64,000 nt of DNA, from contig CM066732.1 of assembly GCA_033961575.1 (NCBI GenBank), positions 113,958,687-114,022,686 of the forward strand, in the 5' to 3' direction. The notes below the pieces were generated by a model. It searched no databases. It worked only from the letters and a program-made list of their open reading frames with translations, and had not been told where the DNA came from. Source of the DNA: Aselliscus stoliczkanus. Its lineage: Eukaryota > Chordata > Mammalia > Chiroptera > Hipposideridae. Shown in pieces: positions 22,090 through 34,189 of the stretch; position 1 is the first letter of the stretch, and each line of letters opens with the position of its first letter. Both the position numbers and the translations under genes were made by a program.

Positions 22090-22885
22090 GTGGTGGGCAT
22101 CACTATGTCAATACTTCCCACCACCAATTCACCTTGTCCAAAATTAACTTCACAATCTCCTCCAGCTTCCCTACCAGTCCCATGTCTTCACAAAACCAGC
22201 TCCTTCTAATTCACCACTCAAGTACCAAGTCAAAATCACCTCACCGAATGGTCCTTGACTCAGGCCTTTCCCTTACACACCAGCCTCTTGTAACATTCCC
22301 ACTGACCCCACCCCACTTCAGCCCTCATAACCTGCCCCCAGAAAATGCACTGGGCTCCCACCGAGGCTCCCATTCCATTGCTTTCTACCTACTTCTGTTA
22401 GGTTAATCTTTTAAAGCTCAGTTCTAACCAATTCCTATGAAACTGAATATAATCCATTGTTGTGGGTTTAAATCCATCCAGAGGGAGCCTAGTTTGCCTT
22501 CCAATTTTATCTTCCACCACTACCCTGAATACCTCCTAATCTTTAACTAACCAAACACTCCCACTTCTGTGCATTTGTTCACGCTACCCCTGTAACTAAC
22601 TGTCCTCACCTATCATAACTTCATATCATATAAAATCTTTATCTTTCAAAATCCATACTTCAAAGGCTTTCAAAAGCCTATCTCAAAGGTCACTTCCTCC
22701 ATAAAGCCTTTCATATTTTAATCATTCTACACTCACCAATGCAGAATCACTTTCTCCTCTAAATTCTCGTAACACTTTTACTTACACATATTACAACATT
22801 TGTCATACTCTGCCTGATTTGTTACTTGTGTATCTGACTTCATCACAACTCTACAACCAGACTGGAGCTGTTCATGGCTGGTATT
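22090..22885 (+). mobile_element. Probable L2 segments
   Basis: C/T-rich text with L2-like phrases ('aaggtcacttcctccataaa', 'gcctgatttgttacttgtgt'). Diverged; the boundaries are loose. Confidence 0.4.
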
Positions 22886-22889
22886 CTAT

Positions 22890-24305
22890 ACTGCTCCCTC
22901 TGTTGTTTCTTTAAGCCACCGGCAGCCTACCTTTCTTGCTGCAGGGGTTCAGGAACTCCGTGCTGTAGATGAATTAATTCTGGTCTAAGGAGTCTACAGA
23001 GAAAAAGATAAAATAGCCTATGGGGGTTATAAGGGTAAATCTGCTTTTTTTTGCTATACATTGAAACTTTGCCTGAAGAGATATATATATTTTTTAAGAC
23101 CTTCAAAGTCCACTAAACCAAATATTCCTACAACAGCATTTTCAGTATAACATCCCTCTGCTTACAAATTCACAATAATTTAAAATGGGTTCTGGACTAG
23201 GCAATCTCTATTTGACCCGTCTCCCCAAACTAAATCTCCAGCCTTCCGCACTCTGCTTTGTACCCTTTGATGCTGACCGCTAGGACTACACTGTCCAAGC
23301 TCTTCTGGCCTCCAGTTGTGTCAGGCCAATGCGAAGCACTAGTAGAAAATCAGAGAATGAGAAATTGAGGTTCTTATTTCCCTGGATCCTCCCCACCTCA
23401 GAACCCTTTCCTTTATGGCCGCAGGTCCTACCCACTGGTTTGGCTTCCACTGCTGCAGAGCTCCTCTGGCTTCACTGTCCCTCTTCTTGACCCCTCTGGC
23501 TTAAAAGTGTCAATGGCTTCTGGGTATTGCTAGGCATTGAGAACTTCACAATCCCTTGTTGCTTTCCTTAATCCTACCCAAAACTCTGTAACTAGTGCAT
23601 TTATTTCCTGCCAGGACGCTGGTGCGATAGTTCCCTAGGCGTAAAATTACTCACTCTGCTTTCCAGGGCTCACAATCAACTGTTTCCTCCAACCTATCAA
23701 ATCTTACTACCCCATGCTCCTTCCTCAGCAGCCCTCTGCTCTAGCCGAACAGGCATCCCCTACCATCCTTACCACCACTCAGTTGGGATGTGTTCACTCC
23801 TACTCTTACTCATGCTGCTGCCCCCAGAATGCCCATCCCTTCTACCTAACAAATCCTATGCTGGCTTCATGTACTAATTCAGATCTACCACCCCCCGACA
23901 CACACACACAATTAAACTTGTTCTCATAAGCTTAACCCACAATTATCTTTCTCATCTTGGAATTTCCATGTCTCTTACATAGAAGTACTTTGAAATTGTA
24001 AAAATGAGTGTTAGCTATTGCATTGTATGGTCTCTAATTGTTCACCATATATACCCCATGGGGAAGTAATTCGAACTATTTTAAGTTCCTTCTTTTACAT
24101 TCTATCATAGAAGTTAGTGTAACGTTAGAAATACAGTAACTCTTGTTGACAAACACTGGTTATTTTAACTTGTTACATCACCACAATGTTCTAGTACAAA
24201 AAGTTAATGGTAACTAGCTATAAGCAAATTTACTGTTTTTAATGATTTTGTTTTCAATATAATACTTACACACAATGCCTGCTACCAACCTTGGGGTTTT
24301 TAGAA
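22890..24305. other. Intronic sequence, nothing firmly recognised
   Basis: C/T-rich then AT-rich text, with a short CA run near 23,900. No gene, no splice-bounded ORF. Confidence 0.45.
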
Positions 24306-24322
24306 AATTAATGCACTTTTTA

Positions 24323-24785
24323 CTTTTTTGTATTATTTATTTTATTTTATTATTATTTTTTAGAAGATTTTATTGGGGAATCGGGGAAGGAGAACAGACA
24401 AGTTGCTGTCCTCTTGTTCTTCAGTCTAGTTGTGGAGGACATTGCTTCACTGGCCCATGTTGGTATCATCATCGCGCTCCTCTCGGGTGAGGCAGATCGG
24501 TCGCCGGCCTCTGGACAGCCACTCACAGCGGCTCTTGGCAGCTCACACCGGCTGCCGGCCGCTCACGTTGGCTGCCGGACACTCACTGTAGCCTATGGCA
24601 GCCCACTTCACCAGGGGCTGCAGCTATGCTGCCCCAGGGACTCACAGCAGCCCAGCTCTAGGTGGAGCTGTTGTTTACCATCTTAGCTGTAGAGGGCAGT
24701 GTCACTGGCCGTCTTATGTGGGATCCAAACCAGGGCCGCTGGCGTCCCAAGACAGCTCTTAACCAACGCACCACTCGGCTGGCCC
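24323..24785 (-). mobile_element. SINE type B, 'ATGGT' subfamily
   Basis: Target repeat 'aatgcacttttta' at 24310-24322 and 24786-24798. Carries 'gttgtttaccatcttagctg' and 'ctgccccagggactcacagc', shared with the opposite-strand copy at 41705 and partly with 8263. Confidence 0.92.
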
Positions 24786-24799
24786 AATGCACTTTTTAA

Positions 24800-25303
24800 T
24801 AGAAGAATCCATTACAAAAAGAGTAACACAAGTTATCAATTTGTCAAGTTCAACAACCTATTATACAAATATATGGAACTGGTTCACAAATGCAAATAGA
24901 AATGTCTGCACATATGCAAGATACTTTAACTTGTAGCTGACCAGTGGCCATGAACCAGAAAATAGATTTCAACAGAAGTAGATTTTCTAGAGGCATGAAG
25001 AGGCCAGTGGTCTTCATCATATATTGTTTGTAAAGAAAATTCTCCTCTCCCTTTAGAACTTTTAATTTGCTTGCATTTAAAGCCCAAGTCATGGCAATCA
25101 TAACATTTTTGGCAAATTTATCCTCACTGAACTCCCAATGACATATCCAATTTGCACTTCAACAACTCATTTTTATGAAGCCCCCTAAAATAAAGAATGG
25201 AGAAAATAGCAAAAATGTTGGAAGTAGGTACTACAGCTAGTTCCTCATACAATCTCAAAATATCAAAGTGAATGTGATTTTGAGGAGAAAAAAATGAAAA
25301 CTT
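24800..25303. other. Intronic sequence, nothing recognised
   Basis: No gene or nameable repeat. Confidence 0.45.
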
Positions 25304-25316
25304 AAAAGACTATCTG

Positions 25317-25437
25317 TGGGACGGCGGAGTGGCACAGTGGTTGAGTGCTGGCTTGGGAAGCCAGCAGCCCCGGTTCGGGTCCCACATTTGTGGGCCAGTG
25401 ACACAGCCCTCAAAAAACAAAAACAAAACAAAACAAG
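25317..25437 (+). mobile_element. SINE type A
   Basis: Perfect 13-bp target repeat 'aaaagactatctg' (25304-25316 and 25438-25450). The head reads 'tgggacggcggagtggcaca'. It lies just upstream of the FTH1 retrocopy. Confidence 0.92.
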
Positions 25438-25467
25438 AAAAGACTATCTGAAAGAGTCAGTCTTTTC

Positions 25468-26300
25468 CCAGAGTTGCTGGGGCTTCCTGCTTAGTGCTTG
25501 CCTAGAACCGGCGCTCAACCTCCCTCCCGCCAGCCACTCAGCTCCAGTCATCCACCACCTCCTCATAGCGCCCTGGGACAGCCCCAACGTCCCCGCCACC
25601 ACTCCAGCACCGCACAGCCATGCAGCCGCCTCTCCTTAGCCACCCAGAATGATGACAGTGTCCTCCTCGCAGGTATGCCACAACTACCACCAGGACTCGG
25701 AGGTCGCCATCAACCCCCAGATCCACCTGGTGCCTCCTACATCTACCTGTCCATGTCTTACTACATTGACCGTGATGATGTGGCTTTGAAGAACTTTTAC
25801 CAAATATTTTCTTCACCAATCACATGAGGGAAGGGAACATACTGAGGAACTAAAGAGGCTGCAGAGCCACCAAACCTTCCTTCAGGTTACCAAGAAACCA
25901 GACTGGGAGAATGGGCTGCAATGGGACGTTACACTTGGAAAAAAGTGTGAATCAGTCACAACTGGAATTGTATAAACAGGCCACTAACAAAAATGATGCC
26001 CATTTTGTGACTTCATCAATGAATGAGCAGGTGAAATCCAACAAAGAATCAAAGGCTTGACCACATTACCAACCTCTGCATGGCAGTTACCCTTTGACAA
26101 GCACACCCTGGAGACAGTGATAAGAGCTAAGCCTTTTTCTGGCTTCCAATAACCATGGGGTCCCCTGCCTGGTCACCAAAGCAGCACATGCATATTGGGG
26201 TTACCTTTACCTTTCTATAAGTTGTACCAAATCATCTACTTAAGTTGTTTCATTTGTACCATTCCTTCAAATAATGTAATTTGGTACACCCTCCCCGCCA
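25468..26300 (+). pseudogene. FTH1: Processed pseudogene of ferritin heavy chain
   Basis: Intronless copy containing FTH1 5' UTR, coding region and 3' UTR. The ATG at 25649 is followed by [20 protein letters not shown]. One frame later comes [18 protein letters not shown], then shifted or stop-broken text, with DKHTL near 26,095-26,112. The 3' UTR phrases 'tttctataagttgtaccaaa' and 'cttcaaataatgtaatttgg' match FTH1. The frame is lost after about residue 27 by a small deletion, and several more breaks follow, so no ferroxidase subunit can be made. The 5' UTR iron-responsive element is damaged. No clear A tail or target repeat remains, so it is old. On the strand opposite HERC1. Confidence 0.9.
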
Positions 26301-26489
26301 AAATAAAGAACAATCTCATGGTATCAAAAGAAATGGGAGTAGGGGAGACACAATGGTACCAAATACTAAATGGCTCAACAGTAAACTTTTTATCTCTTCA
26401 TCTAAAAAAAGAAAAAAATCAAAGGGATATATACCCTAGCACATTCGCTAAGGTGAGTCCTATTGGCACATTTTAAAAACATCTTTTGT

Positions 26490-27017
26490 GGGGCCGGCTG
26501 AGTGGCTCAGTTCGTTAAGAGTTGGCTTAGAGCACGTGCTCTGAGCAACAGGGATGCCAGTTTGATTCCCACATGGGCCAGTGAATGCTGAGCCCTAGCT
26601 GAGCTGTCACTTAGCTGCCAACAAGTGGCAGGATGGCTCAGCTGGTGTAACAACAAGATTGCCTGTTCAATGGTGGGCTATGCCCACCTGCAACTAAAAA
26701 AGATTGAACTTGGCACTTTGAGCTGAACTGCCACCTGAATGGCTCAGTGGATAGGGCATGGGCTCTTAACAACAAGGCTGCTGGTTTGACTCCTGCATGG
26801 GATGGTGGCTACGCCCACCTGCAAATAAGACTGAACTCAGCACCTTGAGCTTAGAGACCACGAGCTGCCAACGGGAAGCCAGATGGTGACTGGCGCCCTC
26901 CACAATGAAGACTGAAGAACAATAACTTGGCTAGTCTCCTCCCCCAATTCCCCAACACTGTTCCCCTCCCCCAGTTCCCCAATAATGAAACTAAAAATAA
27001 AAAATAATAATAAAAAT
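26490..27017 (+). mobile_element. SINE type D (tandem tRNA-like units)
   Basis: Three tRNA-like segments follow each other, with box-like starts at 26490 ('gggccggctgagtggctcag'), about 26631 ('ggatggctcagctggtgtaa') and about 26737 ('gaatggctcagtggataggg'). Then come 'gcgccctccacaatgaagac', a C-rich tail and A-rich TAA repeats. Target 'aaaacatctt' (26476-26485 and 27019-27028). Resembles Rhin-1 of rhinolophoid bats from memory. Confidence 0.88.
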
Positions 27018-27626
27018 AAAAACATCTTGAAAAGTTCCGGTAAGATGGCAGAATAGACGGACGCTCTCTGAAATGCCTCCCAGGATCACATCAAAATTAC
27101 AAATAATTTATACAACATTAACCTCGGAAGTCCCCTGAACATTAGATGAACAGAACCTCTAAAAGAAGGACCTAAAGAGGAGGCCACGTCAAGTCTGGTA
27201 GGAGGGGCACAGATGAGAGAGGGCGAGCCCCGTGAGGAACACCTCAGCGGTGGGGAGGCCTCTCTCGGATTGGGGGAGAGACCCTCCAGCCCCACACCGA
27301 GCTCACTAGCCCAGAGTTGCTTTGCCGGAAGAGGAGTTCTACAATAGCAGGCAGTAGAAATGAGTGAGAATTCTCTTTGCTCGTCTCGGTAAGACTGAGG
27401 GCGGCTGGAGAACCGGTGGGGCCAGCGCACGGGTTCGCTTGCATGAGCACGGTTCCAGAGCACACAGCAGCTAATTGTGGAAAGCCAACTGCAACCCTGA
27501 GCAAGTGGTCTGCAGATTAAAGAGGACGGAGAGCCCCTCTACCTCTTTCGGTTTTTTTTTTTGTTCTCTTTTCTTCTTTTCTCTTCTTTCTAGGTGATCT
27601 ATCTAATACATCGAAGCATTCATAGA

Positions 27627-28515
27627 ATGACAGCCAGAATGCCAAAACAAAGAAACATGTCCCAAGTAAAAGATCAGAAGAAACCTCTAGAAATGGAACT
27701 AAATGACAGAGAGGTATCCAAACTTTCAGAGACAGAGTTTAGAACACTGATGATAAGAATGTTTAAGGAACTTAGTGAGGACATAAAGAAGGATAGGGAA
27801 ACCATAAAAAACAACCAGTTAGAACTAAAGAATACAATAACTGAAATGAAGAACACACTCGAAGGAATCACCAGTAGAACAGATGAAGCAGAGGAGCGGA
27901 TCAGCAAATTAGAAGACAAAACAGCACAAATCACCCAGTTGGAACAACAAAAAGAAAAAAGAATTAAAAAAAATGAAAATAGTTTAAGAGACCTCTGGGA
28001 CAACATGAAACAAAACAACCTTCGCCTCATAGGAATACCAGAAGGAGAAGAGAAGAAATAAGGGATTGAGAATGTATTTAAAGAAATAATGACTGAAAAC
28101 TTCCCTACCCTGGTGAAGGAAATCAACATACAAGCCCAGGATGTACAGAGGGTTCCAAACAAGCTGAACCCAAACAGGTCCACACCAAGACACATCATAG
28201 TTAAAATGGCAAAACTTAAAGACAAAGACAGAATGCTAAAAGCAGCAAGAGAAAGACAGACGGTTACATACAAAGCAACTCCTATAAGACTAACAGCTGA
28301 CTTTTCTTCAGAAACTCTGCAGGCCAGAAGGGAATGGCAGGAGATATTCAAAGTGACATAAAATAAAGGTGGTCTACAACCAAGATTGCTCTACCCAGCA
28401 CAGCTATCACTTAAAATTGAAAGGAGACATAAAGAGCTTCTCAGAAAAGAATAAGCTTAAGGAGTTCATTACCACCAAGCCAGGAAGTGTTAAAAGGGCT
28501 TTTTTAAACAGAAGA
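27627..28515 (+). pseudogene. L1 ORF1 (RNA-binding protein) pseudogene
   Basis: From ATG 27627 the frame is open for about 144 codons, with a charged coiled-coil region (TEMKNTLEGITSRTDEAEER) and then NLRLIGIPEGE. An in-frame TAA at 28059-28061 breaks it. The C-terminal RNA-binding part continues at 28089-28361 (TPRHIIVKMAKLKDKDRML). Beyond that only a frameshifted, decayed C-terminus is seen. Confidence 0.88.
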
Positions 28516-28569
28516 AAGGGGAAAACAAGCTAACCCAGGAAGACAAGAAATACAAATAACAAAATGGCA

Positions 28570-30975
28570 ATAAATATGCACCTATCAGTAATTACTTTAA
28601 ATGTGAATGGGCTAAATGCTCCAATCAAAAGACACAGAGTGGCTGCGTGGATATGAAAACAGGACCCATACATATGCTGTCTACAAGAGACTCATCTCAG
28701 ATCAAAAGACATACACAGACTGAAAGTAAAGCGATGGAATAAGATATTTCATGCAAATGGAAATGAGAAATGAGAAAAAAGCTGGAGTAGCAATACTTAT
28801 TTTGGACAAAATAGACTTTAAAATGAAGACTACGGGGCCGGCCGAGTGGCGCAGTGGTTAAGTGCTGGCTTGGGAAGCCAGCGGCCCCGGTTCGGTCCCA
28901 CATATGAGGGCCAATGACACTGCCCTCAAAAAAAAAAAAAAAGACTACAATAAAAGACAAAGAAGGGCACTACATAATAATAAAGAGATTAATTCAACAA
29001 GAGGACATAACCCTAGTAAACATCTATGCACCCAATATAGTTGCTCCTAAATATATAAAACAGATTTTGACAGACATAAAGGCAGAGATCAACAGTAACA
29101 CTATCATAATAGGGACTTCAACACCCCGTTGTCACCAATGGACAGAGCCTCCAGACAGAAAATCAACACACAGTGGCCTTAAATGACACTTTAGACCAGC
29201 TGGATTTAATTGATATTTTTAGAGCATTTTACCCCAAAGCTACAGAACATACATACTTCTCAAGTGCACATGGAACATTCTCCAAGATAGACCACATGTT
29301 ACGCCACAAAACAAGTCTCAACAAATTTAAAAAGACTGAAATCATATCAAGTATCTTCTCTGACCACAATGCTATGAAACCAGAAATCAATTATAAGAAG
29401 AAATCGGGAAAGCTTACAAATAGATAATATTTGTATAATAATACAAATATAATATTTGTATAATAATAAAATAAATAACATGCTACTAAAGAGTGAGTGG
29501 GTCAAAAATGAGATCAAGGAGGAAATCCAAAGATACCTTGAGACAAACGAAAATGAAAACACCACGACCCAAAATCTCCAGGATGCAGCAAAAGCAGTCC
29601 TAACAGGGAAGTTCATAGCAGTGCAGGCCTACCTAAAGAAGGAAGAAAAATCTCAAATCAACAGATTCTCTTTACATCTAAGGGAACTCGGAAAAAACCA
29701 GCAAAACAAGCCTAAAGGGAGATAAGGAAGAAAATAATAAAGACCAGAGCAGAAATAAATGAAAGAGAGAGAAAAAAAAACAATACAAAAGATCAATGAA
29801 ACCAAGAGTTGGTTTTTTGAAAAGATAAACAAAATCGATAAACCCTTAGCACACTAACCAAGAAAAAGAGAGAGAGGACCCAAATTAATAAAATCAGAAG
29901 TGAAAGAAAAGTGATAACAGATACCACAGAAATACAGAAAATTTTAAGAAAATATTATGAGCCGCTATATGCTAACAAATTCGACAATCTGGAAGAAAGG
30001 GATAAATTTCTAGAAGCATACAATCTACTAAGTCTGAACCAAAAAGAAACAGAAACTCTGAACAGACTGATTACTGCCAAAGAAATTCAATTAGTAATCA
30101 ACAATCTTCCAACAAACAAAAGCCCTGGACCAGATGGCTACACAGGTTAATTTTACAAAACATTCAAAAAAGAATTAGTACCTATTCTCCTCAAACTATT
30201 CCAAAAAATACAGGAGGGAAGGCTCCCAAACTCTTTCTGTGAAGCCACTATCACCCTGATTCCTAAGTCAGACAAAGATATTACAAAAAAGGAAAACTAC
30301 AGGCCAATATCCCTAATGAACATAGATGCAAAAATTCTCAACAAAATACTAGCAAACCAAATTCAGCATCTCATTAAAAAGATCATAAACTACGATCAAG
30401 TGCGATTCATTCCTGGTATGCAAGGCTGGTTCAATATCCACAAATCAATTAACATAACACATCACATTAACAAAATGAAAAATAAAAATCATATGATCAT
30501 ATCAATAGATGAAGAAAAGGCATTTGACAAAATCCAGCAGCCATTTATGATAAAAACTCTTAAACAAAGTGGGAATAGTGGGATCATATCTCAACATAAT
30601 AAAGGCCATATATGATAAGCCCACAGCAAACATCGTACTCAATGGGGAAAGGCTGAAAGCTTTCCCCTTAAGATCAGGAACAAGACAAGGCTGCCTGCTT
30701 TCACTACTTCTATTTAACATAGTTCTGGAAGTTCTAGCCACAGCAATCAGACAAGAAAATGAAATAAAAGGCATCCAAATTGGAAAAGAGGAAGTAAAAT
30801 TGTCATTATATGCAGATGACATGATACTATATAGAGAGAATCCCAAAGACATCACCAAAAAATTGCTAGAACGGATAAACGAATTCAGTAAGATAGCAGG
30901 ATACAAAATTAATATTCAGAAATCAGTTGCATTTCTATACACCAATAATAAATTATCAGTAGAAGAAATCGACGG
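28570..30975 (+). pseudogene. L1 ORF2 pseudogene, 3'-truncated
   Basis: Opens with an endonuclease start (VITLNVNGLNAPIKRHRVAAW) directly followed by a stop. Recognisable blocks: [30 protein letters not shown] in part; FDKIQQPFM; and the reverse-transcriptase catalytic [10 protein letters not shown], with YADD at 30809-30820. It has multiple stops and frameshifts and an inserted SINE, and no cysteine-rich C-terminal segment. Confidence 0.88.
28834..28940 (+). mobile_element. SINE type A
   Basis: Complete type A in L1 ORF2, flanked by '(g)aagactac' on both sides. Confidence 0.92.
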
Positions 30976-31049
30976 GCACTATATGTTAATTTTAACGAAG
31001 GCATTCCTATTTATTACTTCCAGCAACTTGATAAGAATGTGCAAAATTT

Positions 31050-31484
31050 GGGCCGGCCGAGTGGCGCATTGGTTAAGAGCTGGTTTTGGGACGCTAGCGG
31101 CCCCAGTTCAGATCCCACATATGAGGGCCAGTGACACTGCCCTCTACAGCTAACAACAGCTCCACCTGGAGCTGGGCGGTGCAAACTTCGGCGATGGTGT
31201 GTGCTGCAGCCCCTGCTGCAGTGGGCTGCCATAGGCTACAGTGAGTGGCCAACAGCCAGCGTGAGAGGCTGGCAGCCAGCGTGACCTGCCAATAGCCGCG
31301 GTGAGCGACCATCCAGAGGCTGGCGACCGATCTGCCTCATCCGGGAAGAGCGCAATGGCAATACCAACAGTGAAGCAACGTCCTCCACAACTAGACTGAA
31401 GCAACTTGTCTGTTCCCCTTCCCCGATTCCCCAATGCTGTTCCCCTCCCCCAATTCCCCAATAAAATCTTTAAAAAAAAAAAAA
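31050..31484 (+). mobile_element. SINE type B
   Basis: Complete head, body with two 'ggcagccagcgtga' modules, C-rich tail, AATAAAATC and an A run. Target repeat unclear. Confidence 0.9.
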
Positions 31485-31960
31485 TAGACAAAATACGACA
31501 TGACTTTTCCGAAGACCCAATATTATGCCAGACATAGAGGGACACATATAGTATGATTCCCCTTATATGAGGTACCACGGATAGTCAAATTCATAGAGAA
31601 AGTAAAATGGAGGTTACCAGAGGTTGAAGGGAGAGGGGAAGAAGGAATTATTGGGTTTTTTTGTTTTTTTGGGTTTTTTTTATTTTTTTTGTTTTGTTTT
31701 GAGGGCATTGTCACTGGCCCTCATATGTGGGACTGAACCGGGGCTGCTGGCTTCCCAAGCCAGCGCTTAACCACCGCGCCACTCGGCCGGCCTGGGAATT
31801 ATTGTTTAATGGATACAGAGTTTTTATTGGGGATGATGAAGTTTTGGATGTAGATAGTAATGTTGGTTATACAACATTGTGAACGCATTTAATGGCACTG
31901 AATTATACACTTTATAAACTGCTTAAAATATAAAATACTTATCTATATTTTACAACACAC
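31485..31960 (+). mobile_element. L1 3' end, interrupted by a SINE
   Basis: 'ccccttatatgaggtaccac', 'gaggttaccagaggttgaag' and 'ctgcttaaaatataaaatac' are L1 3' UTR text. It may be a different, older L1 from the one at 27028. Confidence 0.65.
31654..31793 (-). mobile_element. SINE type A
   Basis: Target 'ggaattattg' precedes and follows. The long T-rich tail (TTTTTTGG and TTTTG interrupted) suggests an aged A tail. Confidence 0.9.
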
Positions 31961-31964
31961 ATGA

Positions 31965-32640
31965 AAAAATTAAGATATAGAACAGCCTGCAGTATGCCAC
32001 CATTAGTGTAGGGAAAAAGAGAGAAACAGGTAAAAGGGAAAAATGGAAAAGAGCAAATAGATATGAATGCATGAAAGAAGTGGTTTAGAATCTCTGAAAA
32101 GACATACGAGAAACTGATAACAGTTAACTCTGGGATAAACTAGGAAAGTGGACATAGAGAACAAAAGAGAAACATACATCTTGCTGTAAACCCCTTTATA
32201 CCATGCAGGTATAGTACTTAAGAATATTTTTTTTTGTTATTAAAACAAGAAAAGAATTAGCCAGGCAAGGATAATCTTCCCATGGATGCTAAAACTATTG
32301 GGAAAAGGTGTAGAAGAGAGGATTTTCACACAATTTCCACATACCACCTCTAGATTATTTACTAGTAACAAAGGGAAAAAGTGCATTTACAGTGAAGTGA
32401 TCTGGTAGTAGTCCCCACCTTAAATGATCAAACTTAGCATCACCTATAATGGAAAAAAAATGGCATTAAGCAGCCCCTAAAGTAATGCAAAAAGTACACA
32501 CCATCTATGCAGTGTTCATGCAATAAATGTTTAGCCTAAATATATACTCTGAAAGAAACAATTAGCAAATTGAGATTATAGGATATTATTTAAGACTAAT
32601 GCCCTAGATTCTTCAATGAAGTTAATGTCCTTTTTAAAAA
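31965..32640. other. Intronic sequence, nothing recognised
   Basis: A/G-rich text, no gene or nameable element. Confidence 0.4.
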
Positions 32641-32656
32641 AAAAAAAAAAAGGCAG

Positions 32657-33072
32657 GGCCAGCCAAGTGGCGCATTGGTTAAGAGCTGGCTTGGGATGCC
32701 AGTGGCCCCAGTTTGGATCCCTCATATGGGGGCCAGTGACACTGCCCTCTACAGCTAACAACAGCTCCACCTGGGCTGTGCAAGCCCCGATGACGGTGTA
32801 GGCTGCAGCCCCTGCTGCAGGGGGCTGACATAGGCTACCGTGAGTGGCCGGCAGGCAGCGTGAGCAGCTGGCAGCCAGCGTGAGCTGCCATTAGCCATGG
32901 TGAACGGCTGTCCAGAGGCCGGAGACCAATCTGCCTCATCCGGGAAGAGAGCAATGATGATACCAACATCGGCCAGTGAAGCAACGTTCTCTGCAACTAG
33001 ACTGAAGAACAAAAAGGACAGCAACTTGTCTGTTCCCCTTCCCCAATTCCCCAATAAAATCTTTAAAAAAAA
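32657..33072 (+). mobile_element. SINE type B
   Basis: Complete type B with a single-block tail, preceded by an A run and 'aaaaaggcag' and followed by 'aaaaaaggcag'. Confidence 0.88.
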
Positions 33073-33082
33073 AAAAAGGCAG

Positions 33083-33478
33083 ACGGGCCTGCCAAGTGGC
33101 TCAGTTGGTTAAGAGTGTGAGCTCTGAGCAATAGGGTCTCTGGTTCGATTCCCACATAGGTCAGTGAGCTGTGCCCAAGATGAGCTGCCACTGAGCTGCC
33201 AACAGGTGGCAGGGTGGTGGCTCAGCTGGTGAGAGGACATGCTCCTAACAAGGTTCGACTCCCAAATGGGACTATGCCCACCCGCAATTAAGATTGAACA
33301 CAGTGCCTTGAGCTTAGAGGCCACGAGCTGCCGACGGGTGGCTGGACTTGGAGCTGAGCTAGCTGCGCCCTCCACAACTAAGACTGAAGGACAACAACTT
33401 GGGTGGTCCCCTTCCCCAATTCTCCAATACTGTTCCCCTTCCCCAATTCCCCAATAAAAAAAACAAAAAATAAAAAAA
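33083..33478 (+). mobile_element. SINE type D variant
   Basis: tRNA-like head 'gggcctgccaagtggctcag', second unit 'ggctcagctggtgagaggac', then 'gcgccctccacaactaagac' and 'gaaggacaacaacttgg'. This closely resembles the Rhin-1 tail as I know it. It was inserted into the A tail of the preceding type B copy; 'gaggcag' recurs after its tail. Confidence 0.88.
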
Positions 33479-33535
33479 ATTTTAAAAGAGGCAGGGGATT
33501 GTTATAGATTAAAAGTGGCATAAAAAACAAAATCA

Positions 33536-34163
33536 GGGCCGGCCAAGTGGTGCATTGGTTGGGAGCTGGTTTTGGGATGCCAGCGGTCCCGGTTCGGATC
33601 CCACATGAGGGCCAGTGACACTGCCCTCTACAGCTAACAACAACTCCACCTGGAGCTGGGCTGTGCAAGCCCTGGTGACGGAGTAGGATGCAGCCCTTGC
33701 TGCAGTGGGCTGCCATAGGCTACAGTGAGTGGCCGGCAGCCAGCATGAGCAGCTGGCAACCAGCACGAGCTGCCAATAACCGCGGTGAGCAACCATCCAG
33801 AGGCTGGCGACCGATCTGCCTCATCCGGGAAGAGCGCAATGATGATACCAACATGGGCCAGTGAAGCAACATCTTCCGCAACTAGACAGAAGAACAAAAA
33901 AAAAAAAAAGACACCGGTCCGGCCGAGTGGCTCAGTTGGTTAAGAGCTCGCTCAAGAGTGCGAGCTGAGCTCTGAGCAACAGCTGTTCGAGGCCAGCCCG
34001 AGCTGAGTTGCCGCTGAGCTGCCAACAGGTGGCAGGATGGCTCAGCTAAAAAAAAAAAAAAAGACACCAACTTGTCTGTTCCCCTTCCCCAATTCCCCAA
34101 CGCTGTTCCCCTCCCCCAATTCCCCAATAAAATCTTTAAAAACAAACAAACAAAAAAAAAAAA
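33536..34163 (+). mobile_element. SINE type B split by a nested type C SINE
   Basis: Type B runs to 'agacagaagaac', is interrupted at 33916-34055 and resumes with 'caacttgtctgttccccttc' to AATAAAATC and an A-rich tail. Confidence 0.9.
33916..34055 (+). mobile_element. SINE type C nested in a type B SINE
   Basis: Bracketed by 'aaaaaaagacacc' on each side (33903-33915 and 34056-34068). Head 'ggtccggccgagtggctcag', end 'ggatggctcagctaaa'. Confidence 0.9.
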
Positions 34164-34189
34164 CACAAACTGTGAGACAACAAATTTCT

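Larger units (their letters stand above)
27028..30975 (+). mobile_element. L1 with 5' UTR, ORF1 and most of ORF2; 3' end missing
   Basis: Starts with an L1 5' UTR ('gttccggtaagatggcagaa') and keeps ORF1-spacer-ORF2 order, interrupted by one SINE (28834). Text stops matching ORF2 around 30,975, shortly after the reverse-transcriptase YADD motif. Retaining the 5' end but losing the 3' end is the reverse of ordinary L1 truncation and implies a later deletion. Confidence 0.88.

Noticed and set aside
25649..25827. Functional intronless ferritin gene
   Set aside because: Frame is lost after about 27 codons and again several times, and the 5' IRE is damaged.
27594..31153. Active full-length L1
   Set aside because: ORF1 has an in-frame TAA at 28059, ORF2 has an early stop, a SINE insertion and no C-terminus.
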